DNA of 64,000 bases. Source: VXNE01 sp965200505 (GTDB lineage Bacteria > Pseudomonadota > Gammaproteobacteria > Pseudomonadales > Azotimanducaceae). The position numbers and the translations under genes were made by a program. Under the pieces are notes generated by a model, which saw only the letters and a program-made list of their open reading frames with translations, was not told where the DNA came from and searched no databases. The stretch lies in NCBI GenBank assembly GCA_965200505.1, contig OZ241343.1:1736001-1800000 (forward strand). The letters run 5' to 3'. This document shows positions 8,348-17,192 of this stretch, one piece after another (position 1 is the first letter of the stretch; every line of letters starts with the position of its first letter).

Positions 8348-9178
8348 CTACCTCACGGCTTCTGCCCCCGTGTCGACAGGTGACGGTGCCGCGACCAGTT
8401 CGATCTCGAAGAGTCGTGGCCAACGCTTGCCGGTGACGAACAGCCGATCCGTCGTGGCGTCGTGGGCGATGCCATTCAACACGTCCGTATCCGGCCGCCG
8501 GAACACCACCGGCAGGATGCCAGCCAAATCCAGCCAGCCAGTCACTTGACCCGTGGCCGGGTCGATGATGGTGATGCGGTTCGAGGGCCACACGTTGGCG
8601 AATAGCTGGCCGTGGACGAACTCCAGCTCGTTGAGCCCCGCCACCGGTGCCCCATCGTCGAGTACTTGCACACGCCCAGTCTCCACGAGCGTTGCCGGAT
8701 GCAGCCAACGCAGGAACGCCGTGCCGTCGCTCATGGCCAACCGGTCGCCGTGGGACGCAAGTCCCCATCCCTCGCCGCGGTAACGAAACTCGCCCAGCGC
8801 GGCGAGGTCATCCGGTGCGTGGATGAAGCCCACGCCGGCACGCCATGTGAGCTGCAGCAAGCGCTCGCCAGCAACGGCAAGGCCCTCGCCGAAGAGGTGC
8901 GCCGGCAACGGCCGTTCACGCACGACGCGGCCGGTCGATAGGTCAATTTCACGCAAGGCCGAACGCCCATAGCCGCCCACGCTCTCGAACAACCGGCCCT
9001 GGTGGAATGTAAGCCCTTGCGTGAACGCCGCACGGTCATGCGGGAAGCTCGCCACCACCCGATAACCGTACAGAACCGGTGCCGCCGCCACCGGCAGCGC
9101 GACCAGCGCCAACACCGCCCAAACCGCCGGTCGCGGCAGTCGCTTCAGCATCCCACTCTGTTGCGGCGCACGGCGCAC
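8348..9178 (-). CDS. Glutaminyl-peptide cyclotransferase, beta-propeller type, exported
   Basis: This 276-aa protein converts N-terminal glutamine of peptides to pyroglutamate. It belongs to the plant/bacterial five-blade propeller family, shown by VVASFPHDRAAFTQGLTFHQ near the N-terminus, the repeated blades, LNELEFVHGQLFANVW and DVLNGIAHDATTDRLFVTGKRWPRLFEI near the end. An N-terminal signal peptide (PAVWAVLALVALPVAAAP) predicts the periplasm. The start may be GTG 9178 or, more likely, ATG 9151, which puts the signal sequence at a normal distance from the N-terminus. It is probably monocistronic, convergent with the atp operon. Confidence 0.85.
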   Translation of the reverse strand: MRRAPQQSGMLKRLPRPAVWAVLALVALPVAAAPVLYGYRVVASFPHDRAAFTQGLTFHQGRLFESVGGYGRSALREIDLSTGRVVRERPLPAHLFGEGLAVAGERLLQLTWRAGVGFIHAPDDLAALGEFRYRGEGWGLASHGDRLAMSDGTAFLRWLHPATLVETGRVQVLDDGAPVAGLNELEFVHGQLFANVWPSNRITIIDPATGQVTGWLDLAGILPVVFRRPDTDVLNGIAHDATTDRLFVTGKRWPRLFEIELVAAPSPVDTGAEAVR

Positions 9179-9199
9179 GCCAGATGGAGCATGGGCCGG

Positions 9200-9604
9200 C
9201 TATCGGCCCTGCACCAACGTGAAATCGTCGCTGCTACGCAGGTCGCGGTCGAACGTGAATGTGGTCGACGCACCCGCGGCAGTGGCGGTTGCGCCGATTA
9301 GGTAATCCGAGAGTTCCGCCTTGCCCTGCTCATAACTAGCGACGGCTGCACCAACAGCGGCGCGGTTGGCGAATGTGAACTCCGTCCCTGCGAGGAGCCG
9401 GCGCAACGTCTCGGTCACGCGTGCCCGGGGCAGGCCGAAGGTGGACGTAAGCACCCATTCGACCTCAGAAAGCACGATGTCCGACAAGAGGATGCCCTGG
9501 CCCAAGCCGATGGCGCGGGCGACAACTGCTTCCGCTTGGCGAGACTGCTTCGGGTCGTCGTTCAGCAAGATGCGCAGCAACACATTGGTGTCCAAGGCGA
9601 TCAC
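9200..9604 (-). CDS. PIN-domain RNase toxin, VapC type
   Basis: This 134-aa PIN nuclease has acidic residues at the expected places: D5 in MIALDTNVLLR, E47 in VLSEVEW, D100 in AELSDYLIG and D119 in TFDRDLR. VapC enzymes cleave tRNA or rRNA when freed from the antitoxin. The start ATG overlaps the stop of the upstream antitoxin gene (ATGA, 9601-9604), so translation is coupled, as in most vapBC operons. The module is complete and there is no sign of decay. Confidence 0.9.
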   Translation of the reverse strand: MIALDTNVLLRILLNDDPKQSRQAEAVVARAIGLGQGILLSDIVLSEVEWVLTSTFGLPRARVTETLRRLLAGTEFTFANRAAVGAAVASYEQGKAELSDYLIGATATAAGASTTFTFDRDLRSSDDFTLVQGR

Positions 9605-9861
9605 GATGGCGAACCGTACTTCCTCTGCATCCGCTCTCGAATCGCCTCGTCGATCTGTCCGCAGTCCAGTCGCCGGCCAGCCGCATCCTTCGCCAGAAAG
9701 CCGCGTAGCGGTGGCAGCGGCTTGTGCATGGGCGTCACCCGCAGAAGCCCGCCAGCTTCGAACTCGAAGGCCAGCCGGTCGCCCGGCCCCACCGCCAGCC
9801 TTGTGCGCACCTGCTTCGGGAGTGTGATCTGGCCCTTGCTGGTGATTTTCGCCGTGTTCAC
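9601..9861 (-). CDS. AbrB/SpoVT-type antitoxin (VapB-like)
   Basis: This 86-aa protein begins with TAKITSKGQITLPKQVRTRL, the swapped-hairpin AbrB DNA-binding fold, followed by GDRLAFEFEAGG. The C-terminal part (GRRLDCGQIDEAIRERMQRK) would thread into the PIN toxin groove. It is the first gene of the pair and should autoregulate by binding its own promoter. The start is GTG 9861 with CCTCC-poor spacing, so the initiation site is less certain than the frame. The upstream 175 bases to the divergent ATPase gene contain no other gene. Confidence 0.88.
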   Translation of the reverse strand: MNTAKITSKGQITLPKQVRTRLAVGPGDRLAFEFEAGGLLRVTPMHKPLPPLRGFLAKDAAGRRLDCGQIDEAIRERMQRKYGSPS

Positions 9862-10036
9862 TGGAGGACCTTGCTACGTTGCCCTAGTGGGGGGTAATCG
9901 TAAGGGAAGCCGCCGAGAGACCGCAAACGGGGAGAAGTGGGCAATGGTCGCGGCTACCTGGATCCAACGTCTCCAGCGTCCTCGAACGGCACCAAGTGCT
10001 GTATCCTCTACGGCAGATCGTTAGTGGAGTTCCGAT

Positions 10037-11224
10037 TTGCCAAACCCTTGGTTTGAAAAGACGTTTGAGCCTGTTCTCACCGAGCCTGCGGCGCATCTGC
10101 GGCTGTTTCCCGTTTGGCTTCTGCTGGGGCCGCGGCAGGTGGGCAAGAGTTCGCTGCTGGCGCGGTGCGCCCAAGGCCACGCTTATGTCAGCTTGGACGA
10201 CCTTGCCACGCGGGAGCGCGCGAATCGAGACCCAGTGTTGTTCATGCGCGATCTGACGCCGCCATTCGTGATCGACGAAATCCAGTACGCGCCGATGCTG
10301 CTGAGCCCCATCAAGCGGTTGGTGGATGCCCACGATCTACCGCCAGGCGCCATCCGGCTCACCGGCTCGCAGAACTTCCAAGTGATGGAGGGTGTCACGG
10401 AGACGCTCGCCGGTCGCGTTGCGGTGCTCAATCTGCTGGGCCTGTCAGATGCCGAGAAGCAGCTTGCCCCGGCGCTCTCGCCCCAAGGCTACTTTGAGGC
10501 CATGTTGGAAACGGGGTTCCCCAAACTGCGCGGCGTTCCCGAAGGCCCAGGCCGAGACCTGTATCTCTCCTCTTACCTGCAAACCTACATTGAACGCGAC
10601 ATTCGCGAGCTGATGCGGATCGAGAAGCGCCGCGAGTTCGAGACCTTCGTGCGGCTGTGTGCGCTGCGCACCGGCCAAGTCGTGAACTATCAGGATTTGG
10701 CGCGGGACGCCGCGGTGGCGCCGGCCACCGTGCGCGATTGGCTCAGCCTGCTGGAGGACTGCCTGCTGATCCGATTGGTGATGCCGTACCACAGCAGCCG
10801 GACGCGGCGCATGACGAAGAACCCCAAGCTGTACTTCCTCGACGCCGGCTTGAGCGCGTGGCTCGGCGGCTGGCGCGGCGCTTCCGAAACGCGCCTTGGC
10901 CCGATGGCCGGCGCATTGTTCGAGACGCATGTGCTGGCGGAGATTCTCAAGGGCTTCCTGCACCGTGCGCGGCAAGCGCAGGTGTACTTCTGGCGCACCC
11001 GGGACGGGCAGGAAGTGGACTTTCTGGTGGAAACGGGCGGCAAGGTGTTTCCGGTGGAGGTCAAGCTCGGCGCACCCCGACACGAGCGGTTGGCGCCGCT
11101 CAACAAGATCGCCGATGCGAATTGGCAACGGGGACAGATCGCCACGCTCTCGGCGGAAGCCACGGTGCCATTCGACGAGCAATGGAAGATGTGCCCGCCG
11201 GCCCTGCTTGACTTCGGCGTCTAG
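10037..11224 (+). CDS. AAA-type ATPase with DUF4143 nuclease-like C-terminus
   Basis: This 395-aa protein has a P-loop GPRQVGKS at residues 31-38 and Walker B FVIDEIQ at about 77-83, then GSQNFQVMEGVTETLAGR, typical of the ATP-binding proteins that carry a DUF4143 domain. A winged-helix-like region (GQVVNYQDLARDAAVAPATV) and the C-terminal VYFWRTRDGQEVDFLVETG, then FPVEVKLG follow, which looks like a PD-(D/E)xK core (D, ExK). Family function is not established; members are frequent in accessory DNA. The TTG start is chosen because GGAG lies 8 bases upstream and no ATG is near. Neighbouring a toxin-antitoxin pair suggests acquired DNA. Confidence 0.85.
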   Translation: MPNPWFEKTFEPVLTEPAAHLRLFPVWLLLGPRQVGKSSLLARCAQGHAYVSLDDLATRERANRDPVLFMRDLTPPFVIDEIQYAPMLLSPIKRLVDAHDLPPGAIRLTGSQNFQVMEGVTETLAGRVAVLNLLGLSDAEKQLAPALSPQGYFEAMLETGFPKLRGVPEGPGRDLYLSSYLQTYIERDIRELMRIEKRREFETFVRLCALRTGQVVNYQDLARDAAVAPATVRDWLSLLEDCLLIRLVMPYHSSRTRRMTKNPKLYFLDAGLSAWLGGWRGASETRLGPMAGALFETHVLAEILKGFLHRARQAQVYFWRTRDGQEVDFLVETGGKVFPVEVKLGAPRHERLAPLNKIADANWQRGQIATLSAEATVPFDEQWKMCPPALLDFGV

Positions 11225-11439
11225 CGCTTAGGCAGACCACGGGGCCACGCGAGCGGAACGCCGGTGTTCCCACCCGACGCATCGATTCCGGCTGGCACTT
11301 GATCCTGACTGGCCCAGAGCCATAGAGCCCCTTGGTTGGGTGGTCTCTGAGCCCAACGAGCCCTAGCATGGCCTCGCCCCTGCAGGCCGCCGGCAGCCGC
11401 TGTGATAGGCTGCCGAAGCTCGCAGGCCGAGTGGCGTCC

Positions 11440-12624
11440 ATGGCAGACCTCTTGGCCGGCATCCGCGTGATGGACTTCACCCACGTTCATGCCGGCCCCC
11501 TTTGCACCTACCAACTCGCCCTCATGGGCGCCGATGTCATCAAGGTGGAAGCGCCGGGCGGCGGCGACCAGATGCGGGGTATGGGGGAGCAGCTCGTGCC
11601 GGGGATGACGCCCGGCTTCCTCGGCCAGAACGCGAACAAGCGCTCCATCGCCCTCGACTTGAAGGCGTCGGCCGGGCTCGCCATCGCGGAGCGCCTCATC
11701 GAAACGGCGGATGTGGTGGTGGCGAACATGAGGCCAGGCGTCGCGGATCGTTTGGGCATCGGCTACGAGGCAGCCAAGCAGCGCAATCCCCGCATCGTCT
11801 ATTGCGCCATCTCCGGTTACGGCCAAACCGGCCCAGAGAGCGACCGGCCGGCCTTCGACCATCTCATTCAAGGCGAATCCGGGATGTTCATGGCCACCGG
11901 CACGCCGGAAGCGCCGTGTCGCGTGGGCTACGCCGCGGCGGACAGCGGCACCGCGGTGATCGCGAGCTCAGCCGTCGCCGCGGCGCTGTTCCGGCGCGAA
12001 CGCACCGGCGCCGGCGCGTTCATTGACGTCTCGATGCTGGAATCGTGCATGGCCTTGATGGGCCTCAACTACTACGGCTTCTTCGCCACCGGACGCACGG
12101 GCCAGCGCGTCGGGCCGAATCCGCTGGCGAGTTCCGGTTCGGCCGGCACGTTCCAAACCACCGACGGCCTGCTGATGGTGAACGCGAACAACCACCGCTT
12201 GTTCGAGCGGCTGGCCCATGCCGTGGGGCGGGCGGATCTCCTCGAGGACGAACGCTTCGCCACGCCACAGGCCGCGCACGAGCACCGCGCCGCCTTGCGA
12301 GCCGAGTTCGCGGCCGTGTTCGTCACCCGCTCCGCGGTGCATTGGGATGGCGTGTTGCGCGAGGCCGGCGTGCCGGCCGGCCGCGCCAAATCACCGGCCG
12401 AAGTGGTCGAGCACCCGCAACTGGCGCATCGCGGCAGCCTCAAGGCATTGCCGGATGTGCCCGGCATCGGCGCGTTGACGTTCCTCTCCGCCGGGTTCAG
12501 CGTGGATGCGGCGCCCACCGCGCCGGAGCGTGTGCCGCCGCGCCTCGGCGAACACACGGACGAAATCCTCGCCGAATTGGGTGTGGATGCGGAGCGGCTC
12601 AAGCGCGAGGGCGTGGTGGCTTGA
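11440..12624 (+). CDS. CaiB/BaiF (class III) CoA-transferase
   Basis: This 394-aa enzyme moves CoA between carboxylic acids through an aspartyl-CoA anhydride. The family opening LAGIRVMDFTHVHAGPLCT, then LALMGADVIKVE, the mid-region PGVADRLGIGYEA and the catalytic Asp in RPAFDHLIQGESGMF are all present. ATG 11440 is used because it begins exactly at the family N-terminus; an upstream in-frame start adds 36 unrelated residues. It overlaps the next gene by 4 bases (TTGA), so the acid it activates is probably handled by the adjacent TcuA-like flavoprotein. The substrate cannot be read from sequence. Confidence 0.9.
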   Translation: MADLLAGIRVMDFTHVHAGPLCTYQLALMGADVIKVEAPGGGDQMRGMGEQLVPGMTPGFLGQNANKRSIALDLKASAGLAIAERLIETADVVVANMRPGVADRLGIGYEAAKQRNPRIVYCAISGYGQTGPESDRPAFDHLIQGESGMFMATGTPEAPCRVGYAAADSGTAVIASSAVAAALFRRERTGAGAFIDVSMLESCMALMGLNYYGFFATGRTGQRVGPNPLASSGSAGTFQTTDGLLMVNANNHRLFERLAHAVGRADLLEDERFATPQAAHEHRAALRAEFAAVFVTRSAVHWDGVLREAGVPAGRAKSPAEVVEHPQLAHRGSLKALPDVPGIGALTFLSAGFSVDAAPTAPERVPPRLGEHTDEILAELGVDAERLKREGVVA

Positions 12625-14078
12625 GCCGCATCGTCGTGGTGGGCGGGGGCAACGCGGCGCTCTGCGCGGCCATCGCGGCCCGTGAGCGGGGCGCGGACGT
12701 GCAGCTGCTGGAACGCGCGCCCTTCGAGCAGCGCGGCGGCAACTCCCGCTTCACCGCCGGCGGCATGCGCGTCGCCTACGATGGCGTGGAAGACCTCCGC
12801 GCCCTCATGCCGGACTTGAGCGAAACCGAACTGGCGCGGACGGACTTCGGCGCCTATCCCCGCGATCAGTTCTACGACGACATGGGCCGCGTCACCCAAT
12901 ATCGGACAGACCCAAACCTCGCCGCCAAGCTCATCGACGAGAGCCTCGCCACCTTGCACTGGATGGCCGGTCACGGTGTGCGCTTCCTGCCGATGTACGG
13001 GCGCCAGTCCTTCGAGCGAGACGGCAAGGCGCGTTTCTGGGGCGGCCTCACGGTGGAGGCTTGGGGCGGCGGGCCGGGGTTGGTGGATGGCTTGACGGCC
13101 ATCGCCGAACGCATGGGCGTGACGCTGCGCTATGGGGTGCGGGCTCAGGCGTTGGCACTCGCCGATGGGCGCGTGAACGGCGTGCGCGTCCAAGGCGAAA
13201 CCGTTGCGGCGGACGCCGTGGTGCTGGCCTGTGGCGGCTTCGAGGCGAACGCGGCGTGGCGCACCCGCTACTTGGGCGCCGGTTGGGAACTCGCCAAGGT
13301 GCGCGGCACTCGCTTCAACACCGGCGACGGCATCCGCATGGCGCTAAACGTCGGGGCCGCGAGCCGCGGCCACTGGTCCGGCTGCCACGCCGTGGCATGG
13401 GACCAGCACGCGCCGGACTTCGGCGACCTCACCGTGGGCGACAACTTCCAGAAGCACTCCTATCCGCTGGGCGTGATGCTGAACGCGGAAGGCCGGCGGT
13501 TCGTGGACGAAGGGGCAGACTTCCGCAACTACACTTACGCCAAGTACGGCCGCGAGGTGCTGCGCCAAACGGGCCAGTTCGCTTGGCAGGTGTTCGACGC
13601 CAAGGTGGCGCCGCTGTTGCGCGACGAATACCGCATCAAGCAGGTCACGAAAGTGACGGCCGACACCCTGCCCGCGTTGGTTGGCCAACTCGAAGGCGTA
13701 CACGCCAGCCGGGCGCTTGAGACACTGGCCGAGTTCAACGCGGCAGTGCAGACCGCCACGCCGTTCGACCCGACCCGCCTCGATGGCCGCGCCGCACTCG
13801 GCATCAGCCCACCGAAATCCAACTGGGCGAACGCCTTGGACACCCCGCCATTCGTCGCCTACGGCGTGACGTGCGGCATCACCTTCACCTTTGGCGGCCT
13901 GCATGTGGATGCCGAGGCCCGTGTGATTGGCGAAGAAGGCGCACCCGTGCCCGGCCTCTTTGGCGCCGGTGAGTTGGTGGGCGGCCTGTTCTACTTCAAC
14001 TATCCGGGTGGCACCGGCCTCACCTCGGGCGCGGTGTTTGGCCGCGCGGCCGGGGCCAACGCGGCGGCGCTGGGCTGA
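12621..14078 (+). CDS. FAD-dependent dehydrogenase, TcuA / fumarate-reductase flavoprotein family
   Basis: This 485-aa flavoprotein begins at TTG 12621 inside the stop of the CoA-transferase gene and at once gives the dinucleotide motif IVVVGGGNAALCAAIAA. GGNSRFTAGGMR, GLTVEAWGGGPGLVDGL, VVLACGGFEAN, YCapped-type C-terminal FTFGGLHVDAEARVIG and NYPGGTGLTSGAVFGRAAG follow the FAD_binding_2 family. The spacing and opening resemble tricarballylate dehydrogenase TcuA. It could oxidise a tricarboxylate or reduce an unsaturated acid; the CoA-transferase next to it argues for organic acid catabolism. It ends 3 bases before putA. Confidence 0.82.
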   Translation: MSRIVVVGGGNAALCAAIAARERGADVQLLERAPFEQRGGNSRFTAGGMRVAYDGVEDLRALMPDLSETELARTDFGAYPRDQFYDDMGRVTQYRTDPNLAAKLIDESLATLHWMAGHGVRFLPMYGRQSFERDGKARFWGGLTVEAWGGGPGLVDGLTAIAERMGVTLRYGVRAQALALADGRVNGVRVQGETVAADAVVLACGGFEANAAWRTRYLGAGWELAKVRGTRFNTGDGIRMALNVGAASRGHWSGCHAVAWDQHAPDFGDLTVGDNFQKHSYPLGVMLNAEGRRFVDEGADFRNYTYAKYGREVLRQTGQFAWQVFDAKVAPLLRDEYRIKQVTKVTADTLPALVGQLEGVHASRALETLAEFNAAVQTATPFDPTRLDGRAALGISPPKSNWANALDTPPFVAYGVTCGITFTFGGLHVDAEARVIGEEGAPVPGLFGAGELVGGLFYFNYPGGTGLTSGAVFGRAAGANAAALG

Positions 14079-14081
14079 GCG

Positions 14082-17000
14082 ATGTCCGCGGCGCGGCTCA
14101 GCGTGCTGCGCGAAGCCGTGCGGGGCGCGGTGGCACTGGACGACGATGCCGCGCTGCGCACCCTCTTGGACGACATCGCCCTCTCGCCCGGGCAACGCCA
14201 ACGCATCATGGCGCAGGCGCGGGACCTCGTGCAGGGCTGCCGCCAGCGCAGCGGCGAGCGTCCCATCCTAGATTCCTTCCTGCAGGAGTTCGGCCTGTCG
14301 AGCGAAGAAGGCATCGCGCTCATGTGCTTGGCGGAAGCCCTGCTGCGTGTGCCCGATGCCGGCACCATCGACGCGCTGCTGGCGGACAAGCTCGCCGGTG
14401 GCAATTGGGCGGAACACACCGGCGCGTCGGAATCCCTGTTCGTCAACGCCTCCACTTGGGCGCTGCTCTTGACCGGGCGGGCGCTCGCCGTCTCCGAGCG
14501 CATCGCCAAGGACGCGGACGGTTGGTTCACGGCCTTGGCGACGCGCTTGGGCGATGGCGTGGTGCGCGCCGGCGTCACCCGCGCCATGCGCATCCTGGGC
14601 CATGAGTTCATCCTCGGCGCGGACATCGAGGCGGCGCTCGCCAACGCCCAAGGCGCCCTGTGCTCGTTCGACATGCTGGGTGAAGGCGCCCGCTCCCATG
14701 CCACCGCGGCGCGTTACTTCGACGCCTACCAACACTCGCTGGCCGCGCTGGCGAAGGCGCAGCCCGCGGCGACGCCCGGCACCGCCTCCGGCATCTCGGT
14801 GAAGCTCTCCGCCCTGCATCCGCGCTTCGAGACGGCGCACCGGGATGCGGTGCTGCGGGAACTCGCGCCACGCGCCATCCGCTTGGCGGCGCAAGCCGCG
14901 GCGGCCAACGTCCACCTCACCATCGACGCCGAGGAGACGGCGCGTCTTGATCTCACGCTGGACGTGCTGGAGCGCGTGGCGCGGGCGGACGAATGTGCCG
15001 GTTGGGACGGCTTGGGGCTGGTGGTGCAGGCGTATGCGAAATGCGCCCCGGCCGTCATTGACTGGTTGGCAGCGTTGGCCGGCGCCACCGGCCGGCGCCT
15101 CATGGTGCGGCTGGTGAAGGGCGCGTATTGGGACACGGAAGTGAAACGCGCCCAGCAGGGCGGCTTCGACGACTACCCGGTGTTCACGCGCAAGGCGGCG
15201 ACGGATCTGTCGTACATCGCTTGCGCCGCCCGCCTCTTGCGCCACGAGGGCGCCCTGCAGCCGCTGTTCGCCACGCACAACGCGCATACGCTAGCGAGCG
15301 TGGCGGCGCTGGGCGCCGGCCGCGAGTTCGAGCTGCAGCGGCTGCACGGCATGGGCGAGCTGCTGTACGACGAGGCGCGCCGGCAGCTGCCGGCGTTGCC
15401 GGCGCCGCGTGTGTATGCGCCGGTGGGCGCCCATCGAGACTTGCTGCCCTACTTGGTGCGGCGGCTCTTGGAGAACGGCGCCAACTCATCGTTCGTGAAC
15501 CGATTCCTGGACGCCAAGGTGAGCCTGAACGAGGTGGTGCGCGACCCGGTGGCGGATGTGACGCATTGGCAAAGCGCGCGCAACCCGTTCATTCCGGCTC
15601 CGGTGGCCTTGTTTGGCGAAGGGCGCGTGAACTCGCGCGGCCTGGACTTGGAGCGCCCCGACCAAGCGGATGCGCTGCGCCGCGAAATGGCGCCATTCCG
15701 CGAAACCCGTTGGGACGCTGCCGCCGACGGCGAGCCGGTTCGCAACCCAGCGCGGCGCGATGACGTCGTCGGCTTGGCGCGGGAGGCGAGCGCCGCCGAG
15801 CTCGATGCGTCCCTCACTTTGGCCGCGGCGGCGCAGCCGCGTTGGAACGCGACGCCGGCCGAACGACGCGCCGAGAGGCTGCTCACGCTCGCCGACCTTT
15901 ACGAGCGGCACCGTGCCGAACTGGCCGCACTATTGGTTCGGGAAGCCGGCAAGACGGTGCCGGACGCGCTGGCCGAAATCCGCGAAGCGGTGGATTTCTG
16001 CCGCTACTACGCGGGTGAGTGCGTGGCCCGCTTCGGCGGCGGCGAGCCGTTGCCGGGGCCCACGGGCGAGCGCAATGTCCTCACTCTGCATGGACGCGGC
16101 GTGTTCGCCTGCATCTCGCCGTGGAACTTTCCCTTGGCCATCTTCACCGGGCAGGTGGCCGCGGCGCTGGCCGCCGGCAACACCGTGGTGGCCAAGCCGG
16201 CGGAGCAGACGCCATTGGTCGCTTGGCGGGCCGTGCGGTTGATGCACGAAGCCGGCTTGGCCAGCGACGTGGTGCAGTGGCTGCCCGGACGCGGTGAAGT
16301 GGTGGGGGCGGCGTTGGTCAAAGACAGCCGGGTCGCCGGCGTCGCCTTCACGGGCGCCAGCGCCACCGCCCGCGCCATCCATGCGGCGCTGGCCGCTCGC
16401 CCCGGCCCCATCGTCCCGCTCATCGCGGAGACGGGCGGCCAGAATGCGATGCTGGTGGATTCCACCGCCTTGGCCGAGCAAGTGGTGGACGACGTGCTGC
16501 GCTCCGCGTTCGGCGCCGCCGGGCAGCGCTGTTCGGCGTTGCGCGTGTTGTATGTGCAGGACGAAGCCGCCGGGCCGCTCTTGGAGATGCTGTTCGGGGC
16601 CATGGACACCCTCACCATCGGCGACCCGTGGCGGCTCGACACGGACGTTGGCCCGGTGATCGACGCGGCCGCGAAGCGCTCCCTCGACGCCCACGCCGAG
16701 CGCCTTGGGCCGCGCCGTCTGCATGGATGCACTGTGCCTGCCGCGTGTTCCCAAGGCACGTTCGTGGCGCCGCAAGCCTTCGCCATCGACCGTTTGGGAG
16801 ACTTGGACGGCGAGCACTTCGGGCCGCTGCTGCATGTGGTGCGCTTCGCGGCCGGCAGTTGGCAGCGCTGCGTGGACGAGATCAATGCGTCTGGCTTTGG
16901 CCTCACCCTCGGCATCCACAGCCGCATCGACCGGCGTGTGCGGGAGACCATCGCCCGTGCCCGGGTGGGCAACGTCTATGTCAACCGCGACATGGTGGGC

Positions 17001-17162
17001 GCGGTGGTGGGCACACAGCCCTTCGGCGGTGAGGGCCAGAGCGGCACCGGCCCGAAGGCCGGTGGCCCCAACTACCTGCCGCGCTTCGCGGTGGAGCGCG
17101 TGGCCACCATCAACACCGCGGCGACGGGCGGCAACGCGGCGCTCCTCGAACTGCCGCCCTGA
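14082..17162 (+). CDS. putA: Bifunctional proline dehydrogenase / L-glutamate-gamma-semialdehyde dehydrogenase
   Basis: This 1026-aa PutA oxidises proline to glutamate in two steps. The FAD barrel shows SVKLSALHPRFE, the VHLTIDAEE strand, LVVQAYAK and RLVKGAYWDTEVKRAQ, with FVNRFLD at its end. The aldehyde dehydrogenase half shows ISPWNFPLAIFTGQ, FTGASATAR, the general base Glu (about residue 783, ETGGQN) and the nucleophile Cys (residue 817, GQRCSA). It lacks the N-terminal ribbon-helix-helix domain of trifunctional enteric PutA and is close to the short class of about 1000 residues, so it should not repress transcription. It is the third gene of a tight operon. Confidence 0.96.
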   Translation: MSAARLSVLREAVRGAVALDDDAALRTLLDDIALSPGQRQRIMAQARDLVQGCRQRSGERPILDSFLQEFGLSSEEGIALMCLAEALLRVPDAGTIDALLADKLAGGNWAEHTGASESLFVNASTWALLLTGRALAVSERIAKDADGWFTALATRLGDGVVRAGVTRAMRILGHEFILGADIEAALANAQGALCSFDMLGEGARSHATAARYFDAYQHSLAALAKAQPAATPGTASGISVKLSALHPRFETAHRDAVLRELAPRAIRLAAQAAAANVHLTIDAEETARLDLTLDVLERVARADECAGWDGLGLVVQAYAKCAPAVIDWLAALAGATGRRLMVRLVKGAYWDTEVKRAQQGGFDDYPVFTRKAATDLSYIACAARLLRHEGALQPLFATHNAHTLASVAALGAGREFELQRLHGMGELLYDEARRQLPALPAPRVYAPVGAHRDLLPYLVRRLLENGANSSFVNRFLDAKVSLNEVVRDPVADVTHWQSARNPFIPAPVALFGEGRVNSRGLDLERPDQADALRREMAPFRETRWDAAADGEPVRNPARRDDVVGLAREASAAELDASLTLAAAAQPRWNATPAERRAERLLTLADLYERHRAELAALLVREAGKTVPDALAEIREAVDFCRYYAGECVARFGGGEPLPGPTGERNVLTLHGRGVFACISPWNFPLAIFTGQVAAALAAGNTVVAKPAEQTPLVAWRAVRLMHEAGLASDVVQWLPGRGEVVGAALVKDSRVAGVAFTGASATARAIHAALAARPGPIVPLIAETGGQNAMLVDSTALAEQVVDDVLRSAFGAAGQRCSALRVLYVQDEAAGPLLEMLFGAMDTLTIGDPWRLDTDVGPVIDAAAKRSLDAHAERLGPRRLHGCTVPAACSQGTFVAPQAFAIDRLGDLDGEHFGPLLHVVRFAAGSWQRCVDEINASGFGLTLGIHSRIDRRVRETIARARVGNVYVNRDMVGAVVGTQPFGGEGQSGTGPKAGGPNYLPRFAVERVATINTAATGGNAALLELPP

Positions 17163-17192
17163 GGCTGTGCCCGGCTTAAGCGGCCCGGCCCG

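Noticed and set aside
11225..11439. Minus-strand reading ending GNTGVPLAWPRGLPKR between the DUF4143 and CoA-transferase genes
   Set aside because: It continues as a shadow of the CoA-transferase gene, has no ribosome site and no recognisable domain; the 215 bases look non-coding.
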